From NCBI RefSeq assembly GCF_000834655.1, contig NZ_JXQQ01000012.1:52120-116119 (forward strand): a DNA stretch of 64,000 nt, read 5' to 3'. This document shows positions 26,913 to 35,569 of the stretch, one piece after another. Made by a program: the position numbers and the translations under genes. Source of the stretch: Variovorax paradoxus. GTDB taxonomy: Bacteria > Pseudomonadota > Gammaproteobacteria > Burkholderiales > Burkholderiaceae_C. Numbering within the stretch: position 1 is the stretch's first letter; every line of letters starts with the position of its first letter. The notes under the pieces were generated by a model, which worked only from the letters and a program-made list of their open reading frames with translations, did not search any database and was not told where the DNA came from.

Positions 26913-27815
26913 ATGGACAGATTGTTGGCAATGGAGATGTTCGTGCGCGTGGTCGAGACCGGGAGCTTCTCGAAAGCCGCGCGCGAGTTCAATACCACGC
27001 AACCCACCGTGACCAAGCAGATCGCGGCCACGGAAACGCGGCTGAAGGTGCGGCTGCTCAACCGCAACACGCGCGGCGTGAGCCTCACCGAACCGGGTGC
27101 GCTGTATTACGAGAAGTGCAAGACCATCGTGCGCGACGCCGAGGAGGCCGACAGCATCGTGCAGCTGCGACAGAACCAGGCGCAGGGCCTCCTGCGCGTG
27201 GGCACCTCGGTGGCGTTCGGGCGGCGCGTGGTGGTGCCGCTGGCGCTCGAATACATGCGCCGTCACCCGCAGGTTCAGCTCGATCTGAGCTTCGAAGACC
27301 GCTACGTCGACCTCATCGCGCAGGGCATCGACGTGGCCATCCGCATGGGCAAGCTGGCCGATTCGTCATTGGGGGCGCGCTACCTGGGCGCGAACCCGTG
27401 GGTGATGGTCGCGGCGCCCGGCTACCTGAAGAAGCACGGCACGCCCAGGCGGGCTCAGGACCTGGGCGCGCACGTGGCGCTCATCTACAGCAGCGTGGTG
27501 GGCGACGAGTTCTGGCGCATGCACACGCCCAAGGGCGAGCCGGTGACGGTGCCGGTCTCGGGGCGCTTTCGCTCGAACAATCTTTCGGCCGTGCTGGCGG
27601 CTGCACGCGACGGCCTCGGCATCGCGCTCATGCCGCGCTACGTGGCGAGCGAGTCGATGGCGGCGGGCAAGGTGGTCGCGGTGCTCGGCGACCACGCGCT
27701 GCCCGAGCAGGAAATCCACGCCGTGTTCCCGTCGCCCAAGCTGGTGCCGGGCAAGGTGTCGGGCTTCGTGGCATTCCTGCAGGGGCGGTTCGACGAAGGC
27801 TGGTGGTCGGCCTGA
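26913..27815 (+). CDS. LysR family regulator of the gcl operon
   Basis: A 300-residue regulator. The N-terminal helix-turn-helix (FVRVVETGSFSKAAREF, TTQPTVTKQIAATETRL) is followed by a periplasmic-binding-protein-like effector domain with FGRRVVVPLALEYM. It is divergent from gcl with a perfect palindrome between, so it likely activates gcl-hyi-glxR in response to glyoxylate, allantoin or a related metabolite. The effector is inferred. Confidence 0.9.
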   Translation: MDRLLAMEMFVRVVETGSFSKAAREFNTTQPTVTKQIAATETRLKVRLLNRNTRGVSLTEPGALYYEKCKTIVRDAEEADSIVQLRQNQAQGLLRVGTSVAFGRRVVVPLALEYMRRHPQVQLDLSFEDRYVDLIAQGIDVAIRMGKLADSSLGARYLGANPWVMVAAPGYLKKHGTPRRAQDLGAHVALIYSSVVGDEFWRMHTPKGEPVTVPVSGRFRSNNLSAVLAAARDGLGIALMPRYVASESMAAGKVVAVLGDHALPEQEIHAVFPSPKLVPGKVSGFVAFLQGRFDEGWWSA

Positions 27816-27843
27816 TTGATACGCACCAGCGGTCGATCACCAT

Positions 27844-27902
27844 CCGTTCGGGCGGAGCTTGTCGAAGCCCCGCGCGGCGCTTCGACAGGCTCAGCGTGAG
27901 CG
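27844..27902. repeat. REP-like palindromic repeat between convergent genes
   Basis: The left arm CCGTTCGGGCGGAGCTTG-TCGAAG and the right arm CTTCGACAGGCTCAGCGTGAG form an imperfect hairpin with a short GC-rich loop. It belongs to the same family as 3953-4010 and the 22.9 kb array. It sits between the LysR stop and the convergent carotenoid oxygenase stop and may serve as a terminator-like structure. Confidence 0.85.
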
Positions 27903-27913
27903 GTTTGATTTCT

Positions 27914-29413
27914 TCAGGCCTTGACGAACGCCCCGTGCAGGCCCAGCGGCAACGTGTACGGCAGCGTGGCCTGCGCCACCGGCCCGGCGGCCAGGTGATC
28001 GGCCGCGAAGCACGAGAGCACCGTCTTCTGCCGGCCGAAGTCGAGCACCGTGCCCAGCACCCAGCCCGGTTTCGCGCCGTCGGGCACGAAGACGTGCTCT
28101 TCCACGATGGCCTCCGAGCCATAGCTGAATCGTTGGCTGCGGCCGCTCTCGACGTCGGTTCGCGCGACCGCGCCGAAACCCGGCAGGTCGCGCCGGATCT
28201 GCGTGGCATGAATCACCTGGCGATGGCGCAGGCCCACGCGGCGCGGGTCGATGCGCGGAAACTCCGCTTCCTGCGCCAGCGTCGTCTGCGTCGCCGTACC
28301 GGTGTCCAGGTTCAGCGTGACGACAGTCAGATGCGGGTCGGTGCTTTTCACGCGGCGCCCGCGCATCACTTCGCGGTTGGTCGTGAACACCGAGTCGGCG
28401 TTTTCCGAGCGCACGTAGTCGATGTGGATCAGCGTGCCGCGCGGCGTGGTTTCTTCCCAGGCATTGCCCACGTGAAACAGGAACCCGGCCGGGAGCGTGA
28501 GCATCCGGCGCTTCTCCCAGTTCTGCTTGTCGACCACCAGCGCGCGCATGCCCAGCTCCGGTCGCCAGACGTGCGCATCGAGAAAGCTCGCGCCGGCTTC
28601 CTTGCGTTTGGTGTCGTACACCAGCGGCGGCATCAGGAACACCAGGTGCCGATCGGTCACGGCGAAGTCGTGAACCATGGGCATGTCGGCCACCGGCACC
28701 ACGGCCGCGCGGCGCAGCGCCCCCTCGGGCGCGATCTCGTACAGCGCCAGCAGGCCCTGGCCGGAGCTGACGCCGAAGTTCCAGACCGTGCCGTCGGGGT
28801 CCACCTTGGGATGCGCCGAGAAGGGCATGCCGGCGAGATCGGGGCGCCAGGTCTTCACGCCCAGCGTGTCGAGCGTGCGCGCGTCGATGCGCGTGGCCGA
28901 GCCGCCTTCCCACAGCGCGAGCACCTCGCCCTGCAGCGGCAGCACGCTGGTGTTGGCGACGTTGATGCTGTCGGCCGAGGTCGGCGGCTCCACGCCCGGC
29001 GGCATGGTGCCGAAGGCTTCCGTCAACCGGCGTCCGGCCTGCACCTCGGCCACGCGCTTGGGCGTGGCGACATAGCGGCCCTGGTGGCGCACGTCGGCCC
29101 CGTCGATCACGAAGCGATGCACCATGCCGTCGCCGTCGAACCAGTGGTGATAACGCTCGCCGCCCAGGTCGTGGCCCGCCGGCCCGATGCGAAACAGCGT
29201 GCCGGCGACGGCATCGGGGAAGCGCCCGCGCACCGCGGCGCGGGTCAATGGGAGGTCGCCCGGCGGCGTGGCGAAGCCGGTCTTCCAGCGCGTGCCGGCG
29301 GCCTCGAAGTCGGTCTGCCAATCGTCCTTGCCGGCGGCTGCGCGGGCCAGGGGTGCGAGAAGGGGGAGCGCGCCGGCCGAAGCCAGCAGGCGCATGAGTT
29401 CGCGTCTTTGCAT
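27914..29413 (-). CDS. Exported carotenoid cleavage oxygenase family protein
   Basis: A 499-residue beta-propeller dioxygenase of the carotenoid oxygenase/RPE65 family. Histidine-bearing blocks expected to bind the iron are visible: SAHPKVDP, MVHDFAVTDRH, FHVGNAWEE and the near-C-terminal LGLHGAF. The N-terminus MQRRELMRLLASAGALPLLAPLARAA looks like a signal peptide with an RR pair, possibly Tat. ATG 29413 is chosen for this signal. Export of a carotenoid oxygenase is uncommon; the substrate might be a lignin-derived stilbene or an apocarotenoid. It follows the DUF2141 gene by 7 bases. Confidence 0.85.
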   Translation of the reverse strand: MQRRELMRLLASAGALPLLAPLARAAAGKDDWQTDFEAAGTRWKTGFATPPGDLPLTRAAVRGRFPDAVAGTLFRIGPAGHDLGGERYHHWFDGDGMVHRFVIDGADVRHQGRYVATPKRVAEVQAGRRLTEAFGTMPPGVEPPTSADSINVANTSVLPLQGEVLALWEGGSATRIDARTLDTLGVKTWRPDLAGMPFSAHPKVDPDGTVWNFGVSSGQGLLALYEIAPEGALRRAAVVPVADMPMVHDFAVTDRHLVFLMPPLVYDTKRKEAGASFLDAHVWRPELGMRALVVDKQNWEKRRMLTLPAGFLFHVGNAWEETTPRGTLIHIDYVRSENADSVFTTNREVMRGRRVKSTDPHLTVVTLNLDTGTATQTTLAQEAEFPRIDPRRVGLRHRQVIHATQIRRDLPGFGAVARTDVESGRSQRFSYGSEAIVEEHVFVPDGAKPGWVLGTVLDFGRQKTVLSCFAADHLAAGPVAQATLPYTLPLGLHGAFVKA

Positions 29414-29420
29414 GGCGGCC

Positions 29421-29855
29421 TCAGCGCAGGTGGATGACGGCCTGCAGGTCGGCATCGACGCCGATCGCGGCGGCGTCGAACTCGGGCGCGCCGCGGTTGC
29501 CCTTGGCATCGTTCGAGAAGCCGTAGCGTTCGGTCGGCATGCCCATGAGGTTGGTGTCCAGCTTGCCGTTGCCGTTTTCGTCGGCGAACGCGCGAACGGC
29601 ATAGCGCCCCGGCGCAAGGCCCGGGAACACCAGCCGCGCCGCGCCGCCGCGCATCGGGACCATCTGCGAGGCCACCGCGGTGCCCGCGAAGCCGGCGGTG
29701 CTGTCGAACAGCGCGACATACAGCGTGGCGTCGGCGGCGGGGCCGTCGGCCACGCTCAGGCTCAGGTCGGCGGCCAGGGCGCCCAGCGGCGCGAGGAGGG
29801 CGGCGGCGCACATCGCGCGCACGGCCGGGCGGGAGGGGAGAGCGAAAAGACGCAT
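29421..29855 (-). CDS. DUF2141 family secreted protein
   Basis: A 144-residue protein with an N-terminal signal peptide (about 1-28, ending ALAA). The DUF2141 signature FADENGNGKLDTNLMGMPTE precedes a YGFSNDA stretch. Family members are small periplasmic beta-sandwich proteins of unknown role. It is upstream of and probably cotranscribed with the exported carotenoid oxygenase, so the two may act on the same extracytoplasmic substrate. Confidence 0.88.
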   Translation of the reverse strand: MRLFALPSRPAVRAMCAAALLAPLGALAADLSLSVADGPAADATLYVALFDSTAGFAGTAVASQMVPMRGGAARLVFPGLAPGRYAVRAFADENGNGKLDTNLMGMPTERYGFSNDAKGNRGAPEFDAAAIGVDADLQAVIHLR

Positions 29856-29995
29856 GGCAGGGCCTCGTTGCAGTGAAGAGGCCCCGACGATCCCGCAGGC
29901 GCCGGGCGGTGCCCAGCGGCTTGCGACGAAATGCGCAAATGCGCGCGCCAAGTGCAGCAGATGCGCGCCACTGGCGCACGAAGCGCCGGTCGGGT

Positions 29996-31129
29996 TCAGC
30001 CCTTCCTGCGGTTCTCGGGCAGGGCAGCCGGGTCGGCGGCTTCGGGCGTCCGCGGCGGCTCGATCGTCTCGTGGCCGTTGCCCACATGCCCGGAATCCGC
30101 GAACAGGCTCCAGGCCGCCATGAACAGCGCCGCGATCACCGGCCCGATCACGAATCCGTTGATGCCGAAGATCGCCATGCCGCCGATGGTGGACATCAGC
30201 ACGATGTAGTCGGGCATCTGCGTGTCCTTGCCCACCAGCACCGGGCGCAGGATGTTGTCGACCAGGCCGATCACGAACACGCCCACGAAGATCAGCACGC
30301 CGCCCTGCCAGAAGTGCCCCGTCGCCAGGAAGTAGATGGCCACCGGCCCCCAGATGAGCGCCGCGCCCACCGCGGGCAGGAGCGACAGGAAAGCCATCAG
30401 CACCGCCCACAAGAGCGCGCCCTGCACCCCGAGGAACCAGAAGGCCAGCCCGCCGATGGTGCCTTGCGCGATGGCCACCGCCACGTTGCCCTTCACGGTG
30501 GCGCGGATCACGGTGGTGAACTTGTTCAGCAGGTAGTGCGTGTGCGGCTTGGCCAGCGGCACGGCGTCGCGCATGGTCTTGGAGAGCGTGGAGCCGTCGC
30601 GCACCAGGAAATAAAGGAGGTACAGCATCACGAAGAAGCTGACGATGAAGTCGAAGGTGTTCTGGCCGATGGCCAGGGCCTGGCTCGCGATGATCTGGCT
30701 CGCCTGCCCCGCGGCGGCGGAGATGCGGGCCTGCCAGGCCGCCATGTCGCCGAGGTTGAAGCGCTCCACCAGGTTCAGCAGCCACTGCGGCGAGGCGTCC
30801 AGGATCTGCTGGAAGTACGCCGCGAAGTTGATCTGCCCCGAGCGGATGTTCTGCGTGACCAGCGCAACCTCTTGCACCAGCGACACGCCCACCATCGCCA
30901 ACGGCAGGATCACGATGAAGAGACAGATGGCCAGGGTAGAGAGCGCGGCGGCATTGGGCTTGCCGCGCATTTTCCTGAGCAGCCACTTGTAGAGCGGCGT
31001 GAACAGGATCGCCAGCGCCACGCCCCACAGCACCGCGCCGAAGAACGGCAGCAGCACCCAGACGAAGGCGACGGTGACGGCGGCGAGCAGGGCGAGGAAC
31101 ACGCCGCGCTGGAGTTGGGGTGAATTCAT
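29996..31129 (-). CDS. AI-2E family transporter
   Basis: A 377-residue integral membrane protein of the AI-2E/PerM family with about seven or eight hydrophobic segments. Family blocks include LPFFGAVLWGVALAILFTPLY near the N-terminus and, near the C-terminus, FLSLLPAVGAALIWGPVAIY and GLVDNILRPVLVGKDTQMPD. These exporters are poorly characterised; some act as Na+/H+ antiporters or export signal molecules. It stands alone. A short palindrome GCTATC-N5-GATAGC lies at 31250-31266 upstream. Confidence 0.9.
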   Translation of the reverse strand: MNSPQLQRGVFLALLAAVTVAFVWVLLPFFGAVLWGVALAILFTPLYKWLLRKMRGKPNAAALSTLAICLFIVILPLAMVGVSLVQEVALVTQNIRSGQINFAAYFQQILDASPQWLLNLVERFNLGDMAAWQARISAAAGQASQIIASQALAIGQNTFDFIVSFFVMLYLLYFLVRDGSTLSKTMRDAVPLAKPHTHYLLNKFTTVIRATVKGNVAVAIAQGTIGGLAFWFLGVQGALLWAVLMAFLSLLPAVGAALIWGPVAIYFLATGHFWQGGVLIFVGVFVIGLVDNILRPVLVGKDTQMPDYIVLMSTIGGMAIFGINGFVIGPVIAALFMAAWSLFADSGHVGNGHETIEPPRTPEAADPAALPENRRKG

Positions 31130-31294
31130 AAGTGTCTCGGACTGTAGCCGAGCGCGGTGGCGCGATCCTGTCAGCGGGCACGCCCTTGTGCGATGCAGCG
31201 CCAGGGGAGGGCGGATGCGCCTGCAGCCATTGCCTGCCCGTTGCAGCGTGCTATCTGATCGATAGCGGGCTGCGGCGCTGATGCACAGACGGTT

Positions 31295-32002
31295 TCAGCG
31301 TTTGGCGCGTGGCAGTGCGACCGGCGCCAGCGTGGCGCGCAGGCGGCTCGGCGCATCGGGCTCGGCGGCGGCTTCCACCTCGAGCGCGCGTTCGACGTTG
31401 CCGATGTGCTCCAGCATCAGGCGACGCGCCTTGTCGGTGTCGCCCTCTTCGAGCGCCGCAACGATGGCGCCGTGCTCCGCGCAAGACTGCCCTGCCTCGT
31501 GCCTGGACTGGTAGAGCGTCGCGGCCAGCGTGGTGCGCGCCGTGAGGTCGCGCAGCACGTCGACCAGCAGCTGGTGCCCCATCTGTTCCGCGAGGCACAC
31601 GTGGAAATCCGCCAGCAGGAAGGCGCGCGTGGCCGCATCGGCGCCTTCGATGGCGCGCTGCTCGTCTGCGATGTGGTCGCGCAATTTGCGGATCACCTTG
31701 GCGAGCGGCCGGCCTTCGCTTGCGGCCAGGATGCCCGCTTCGACGATGCGGCGCGCCGAGAAGGCATCGCGCGCTTCTTCTGCCGAAGGTTCCACCACGT
31801 ACCAGCCGCGGCGCGACTGCACCTCGACGAAGCCGCGAGCCTGCAGCTGCATGAGTGCTTCGCGCACCATCGTGCGGCTCACCGCGAAGTTCTCGGCCAG
31901 GGCCTGCTCGCCCAGCCGCTCGCCCGGCGCGAGCTTCTGCGCGAGGATGGCTTCGACCACGCGCTCGGCGATGGCGGTGGGGCTGACGTCGGTGGTGGCC
32001 AT
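31295..32002 (-). CDS. GntR family (FCD) transcriptional regulator downstream of dctA
   Basis: A 235-residue FadR-subfamily regulator. The winged helix at about residues 8-75 (GERLGEQALAENFAVSRTMVREAL, LQARGFVEVQSRRGWYV) is followed by an all-helical FCD effector domain with probable metal-binding residues in DFHVCLAEQMGH and ERGAIV-like EHGAIVAALE. It lies 8 bases after dctA and probably regulates it through the palindromes at 33385-33418. The effector is likely a C4-dicarboxylate or another organic acid. Confidence 0.9.
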   Translation of the reverse strand: MATTDVSPTAIAERVVEAILAQKLAPGERLGEQALAENFAVSRTMVREALMQLQARGFVEVQSRRGWYVVEPSAEEARDAFSARRIVEAGILAASEGRPLAKVIRKLRDHIADEQRAIEGADAATRAFLLADFHVCLAEQMGHQLLVDVLRDLTARTTLAATLYQSRHEAGQSCAEHGAIVAALEEGDTDKARRLMLEHIGNVERALEVEAAAEPDAPSRLRATLAPVALPRAKR

Positions 32003-32010
32003 CGGTGTTT

Positions 32011-33351
32011 TCAGTGGGCGGTGGAAGCTGCGGTGCCGGTGTTTACCACGGGCGCGGCGGCTGCTTCGGCCAGCGGCTCGTCGTCAGGCGAATAGGTGCC
32101 GTCGAGCACCGCATGGGCGCGCTCGCGGTCGATGTCGCCTTCCCATGCAGCGATCGCCACCGTGGCCACGCAGTTGCCAATCAGGTTGCCGAGCGCGCGG
32201 GCGATGCCCATGAACCAGTCCACCGACAGCACCAGCACCAGGCCGATGGCGGGGATCGCCGGAATCGCGTGCAGCGTTGCGGCCAGCACCACGATGGCCG
32301 AGCCCGGCACGCCGTGCGCGCCCTTGGAAGTGACCAGCGCGATCGCCAGGATCGTGAGCAGGTCCGCCATCGAGATCGGCGTGTTGGTCGCCTGCGCGAT
32401 GAACACCGCCGCGAGCGTGATGTAGATCGAGAAGGCGTCGAGGTTGAACGAATAGCCCGTCGGGATCACCAGCCCCACCGTCGAATCGCGGATGCCCATG
32501 CGGCGCAGCTTGGCCATGATCTGCGGCAGCACGCTGTCCGACGAGGTGGTGGCGAACACGATGGCGAGCTCTTCGCGCAGGTATCGCAGCAGCTTCCAGA
32601 GGCTGAACCCCGAGAAGCGCATCACCAGCCCCAGCACCACGAACACGAAGACCAGCACTGCGCCGTAGAAGAGCGCAACCAGCATGCCCAGCTGCTTGAG
32701 CGAGCCGATGCCGTACTGCCCCACCGTGAACGCGATGGCGCCCAGCACGCCCAGCGGCGCCAGCTTGATGATGATCCCCATGATCTTGAAGAGCACCAGC
32801 GAGAGCGCGTCCACCACCACCGCCACCGGCTTGCCGCGATCGCCCAGCAGCGACAGCGCGCAGCCGAACAGCACCGCGAACAGCAGCACCTGCAGCACGT
32901 CGCCCGTGGCGAAGGCGTTGACCACCGTGGTGGGAATGAGCTTCATCAGGAACTCGACCGTGCCGCCGCTGGTGAGCTTGTCGGCGTTCGAGGCATAGGC
33001 GCTCATGGCGGCCGGGTCGAGCTTGGCCGGGTCCACGTTCATCCCCACGCCCGGCTGAAACACGAAGGCCAGCACCAGGCCCATGGCCAGCGCGATGGTG
33101 GTGAGCACCTCGAAGTAGATGAGCGCCTTGACGCCCACGCGCCCCACGCGCTTCAGGTCGCCCGCGCCCGCGATGCCGTGCACGACCACGCAGAACACCA
33201 GCACCGGGATGATCATCTTGATCAGCTTGATGAAGCCGTCACCCAGCGGCTTGAGCTTGACGGCGTACTCGGGCCAGAAGAGGCCGGCGAGCACGCCGAG
33301 CACCAGCGCGATGACCACCTGACCGAAGAGCGATTTGGCGAAGCGAGGCAT
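32011..33351 (-). CDS. dctA: C4-dicarboxylate/amino acid:cation symporter, DctA type
   Basis: A 446-residue membrane transporter of the DAACS family. Conserved segments are FIKLIKMIIPVLVFCVVVHGIAG, the serine-rich hairpin FATTSSDSVLPQIMAKL, the NLDAFSIYITLA segment (GYSFNLD) and the FVSKG-like ALVTSKGAHGVPGSAIVVL. It takes up succinate, fumarate, malate or aspartate. ATG 33351 follows GGAG and matches the family start; the longer in-frame extension is not protein-like. It is cotranscribed with the GntR gene. Confidence 0.95.
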   Translation of the reverse strand: MPRFAKSLFGQVVIALVLGVLAGLFWPEYAVKLKPLGDGFIKLIKMIIPVLVFCVVVHGIAGAGDLKRVGRVGVKALIYFEVLTTIALAMGLVLAFVFQPGVGMNVDPAKLDPAAMSAYASNADKLTSGGTVEFLMKLIPTTVVNAFATGDVLQVLLFAVLFGCALSLLGDRGKPVAVVVDALSLVLFKIMGIIIKLAPLGVLGAIAFTVGQYGIGSLKQLGMLVALFYGAVLVFVFVVLGLVMRFSGFSLWKLLRYLREELAIVFATTSSDSVLPQIMAKLRRMGIRDSTVGLVIPTGYSFNLDAFSIYITLAAVFIAQATNTPISMADLLTILAIALVTSKGAHGVPGSAIVVLAATLHAIPAIPAIGLVLVLSVDWFMGIARALGNLIGNCVATVAIAAWEGDIDRERAHAVLDGTYSPDDEPLAEAAAAPVVNTGTAASTAH

Positions 33352-33685
33352 GGGAGGTCTCCTGTCTTTATGTCTTGTCGAGTGTTGCATGCAAGCGTCG
33401 CTTTTTCTTGCATACAAGAATGTAGGCAAGAAGAGTTGCGGCGTGGCAGAGGGTATTCCCGGGCGTGTTTGCCGCGGATGGCAACCAAGTGTTGCCTCGC
33501 TCGGTGTGGATGTGGGAGCAACATCAACCCCCGCATTCGCGAATGCCCGAGTGATGGCCTGGGCTCTGAAGCCTCAGGTTTCTGGCAGGTTCCTGCTCGC
33601 GCAGGCGCTAAACTTCGAAAGCTCGTCGTTGCAACAACGGCGGATGGCCCGATGGGCGCTTCTTCCACTTCAGCTCTCCGCGCAG
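33352..33685. promoter_or_regulatory. Intergenic region with dctA/gntR operator palindromes
   Basis: The 334-base divergent gap between dctA and the IclR gene holds two palindromes: TTGCATGCAA at 33385-33394 (perfect) and CTTGCATACAAG at 33407-33418 (one mismatched pair). Both resemble FadR-subfamily GntR operators and sit just upstream of dctA. The remaining bases toward the IclR gene show no feature I can support. Confidence 0.6.
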
Positions 33686-34525
33686 ATGCCCAGTCCGTCG
33701 GATCCGTCTCCCGAAACTCCCTCGGAAAACCAGCAAACCAGGCGTCATGGCCATTCGTCGCTGTTCATCGGTTCGACGGAAAAGGCCTTTCATGTCCTGG
33801 ATGCGTTCAACGGAACGCGCGGCCACCTGACCATCGCAGACATCGCGCGCGCGTCCAACCTCGACCGCAGTGCGACACAGCGACTGGTCTACACGCTGGA
33901 GAAGATCGGCTACTTGCGCCGCATACCCGACACGCGGCAATACGGATTGACGTCCAAGGTGCTGCAACTGTCCTACAACTACCTGCGTGCCAACGCCTTG
34001 GTGGACAAGGCGTCGCCGTACCTGCTGGACATCAGCCGCACGCTCGGAGAGACGACGAACCTGCAGGAGCTCGACGACACCGAGATCGTGTTCGTGGCCC
34101 GGTTTCCCGGCAAGCACCTCGTCAACGTCGACATCGCGGTGGGCAGCCGGCTGCCTGCCTTCTGCACCGCGTCGGGCACCTGCATCCTGGCGCGCATGGA
34201 GCCTGCGCAGCGCGTCGAGGTGTTGCAGCGTTCGCGGCTGACGGCGATCACGCCCCATACCGAGACACGCATGGAAGAACTCCTTGCGCGCATCGAGCGT
34301 GCGGCCGAGCGTGGCTACGCCATGATCACCAACGAAACGGTGATGGGCGACATTTCCATCGCCTCCGCGATCACCGACCATCGCGGCGTTGCGGTGGCCG
34401 CAGTCAACATCTCCGTGCCGACGACACGCTGGACGACCGAGCAGGTGGAGGCGCAGCTTGCACAGCACGTGCAGGTGGCTGCAACTTCCATCTCCAAGGC
34501 CAAGTTCGCGGGCTACGGCGAGTAG
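33686..34525 (+). CDS. IclR family transcriptional regulator
   Basis: A 279-residue regulator. The N-terminal helix-turn-helix (STEKAFHVLDAFNGTRGHLT, ARASNLDRSATQRLVYTLE) is followed by an effector-binding domain with ITNETVMGDISIASAI and AVNISVPTTRW. ATG 33686 is selected because upstream in-frame sequence has no family content. It is convergent with the ABC/lyase operon at 34.6-41 kb and divergent from dctA. It most likely controls the catabolic operon, but position alone does not prove it. Confidence 0.9.
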   Translation: MPSPSDPSPETPSENQQTRRHGHSSLFIGSTEKAFHVLDAFNGTRGHLTIADIARASNLDRSATQRLVYTLEKIGYLRRIPDTRQYGLTSKVLQLSYNYLRANALVDKASPYLLDISRTLGETTNLQELDDTEIVFVARFPGKHLVNVDIAVGSRLPAFCTASGTCILARMEPAQRVEVLQRSRLTAITPHTETRMEELLARIERAAERGYAMITNETVMGDISIASAITDHRGVAVAAVNISVPTTRWTTEQVEAQLAQHVQVAATSISKAKFAGYGE

Positions 34526-34630
34526 CGATCAAAGGCGGCTGGCACGCTCGCCGTCGTTTCGCGCGAGGCGTTCGAGCACCATTACGCGGAAGGCACGTAC
34601 TGCCGCCAATGCCGCCACGGTCGCTGTGGG

Positions 34631-35533
34631 TCAGCGCGCAATCGCAAGTTGCCGCGACAACTCCGCGCGCATGGCTTGTTCCAGCTCGGGTGCGGGCGGA
34701 ACCAGGGGCGCAAGCATCTCGGGGGCGTTCACGCCGATCAGGTCCATGACGGACTTCATCGGACCTGGGTTGGTTTCGGCGAATGCCAGGTTCATCAGGG
34801 GGATCAGGTCGCGGTGCAGCGACAGCGCTTCGTCGGTACGGCCTTCGCGCGCGGCTTCGTAGATGTTGCGCCAGGCGCGCGGCAGCAGGCTGGCGGTCAC
34901 GACGATCCCTCCGCGCGCCCCGGCCGCCACGTGCAGCGGGAACAGCGTGTCCTCGCCGCTGAGCACCGCAAAGGAATCGTCGACGCCTGCGATGGTGCGC
35001 AGGAAGTGGTACATGTCCGTGTTGCACGCCTTCATGCCGATGATGCGTTCGTGGCGCGACAGCTCATGCAGGATTTCCGGTGCTATCGCAATCCGGGTGC
35101 GGTAGGGAATCTCGTAGATCATGATCGGCAACGGCGAGCTGTCGGCGTAGCGCAGGAAGTAGTCGCGAATGCCGGCCTGCGTGGGGTTGGTGTAGTAGGG
35201 CGTCAGCACCAGGAGCGCGTCCGCGCCGACGTCGGCGAAGGCCTTGCCGGCATCCATCGCGTCGTGGAACCCGGGGTCCAGCACGCCGGGGATCACCGGC
35301 ACCGAGCCGGCAACAGCCTCGACCGTCAGTCGGGCCATCTTGATGCGCTCGGCACGCGCCAATGCACCGTACTCCCCGGTACCGCCCAGCGGCAGCACGC
35401 CGTCGATTTTCTGCTCGAGCAGGTAGGCCAGCAGCGCCTTGGTGGCGTGCTCGTTGACCGTGTCGTCGGCGTTGACCGGTGTGGGGATGGCGGGAATGAT
35501 GCCGCGCAGCTTGGATGCGTCGATGAAGCTCAT
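34631..35533 (-). CDS. DHDPS/NAL family aldolase or dehydratase
   Basis: A 300-residue TIM-barrel lyase of the dihydrodipicolinate synthase superfamily. The carboxylate-binding motif reads GGTGE (50-54) instead of GTTGE, the catalytic tyrosine is Y140 in IMIYEIPYRT, and the Schiff-base lysine is K168 in IIGMKACN. It lies last in the operon, beside transport and hydroxyacid oxidase genes. Catabolic cleavage or dehydration of a 2-keto acid (for example a keto-deoxy sugar acid or a hydroxy-oxoglutarate) therefore fits better than lysine biosynthesis. The substrate is unknown. Confidence 0.87.
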   Translation of the reverse strand: MSFIDASKLRGIIPAIPTPVNADDTVNEHATKALLAYLLEQKIDGVLPLGGTGEYGALARAERIKMARLTVEAVAGSVPVIPGVLDPGFHDAMDAGKAFADVGADALLVLTPYYTNPTQAGIRDYFLRYADSSPLPIMIYEIPYRTRIAIAPEILHELSRHERIIGMKACNTDMYHFLRTIAGVDDSFAVLSGEDTLFPLHVAAGARGGIVVTASLLPRAWRNIYEAAREGRTDEALSLHRDLIPLMNLAFAETNPGPMKSVMDLIGVNAPEMLAPLVPPAPELEQAMRAELSRQLAIAR

Positions 35534-35569
35534 GGGAATGTCTTTGAGTGGAATGGATGAGTGAATGGA

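Noticed and set aside
31250..31266. GCTATC-N5-GATAGC palindrome upstream of the AI-2E transporter
   Set aside because: It is a single short palindrome with no second copy or clear regulator; it could be chance.
32005..34749. A 914-codon plus-strand frame opposite dctA and across the IclR gene
   Set aside because: It is histidine/arginine-rich with no family motifs; dctA and IclR explain the region.
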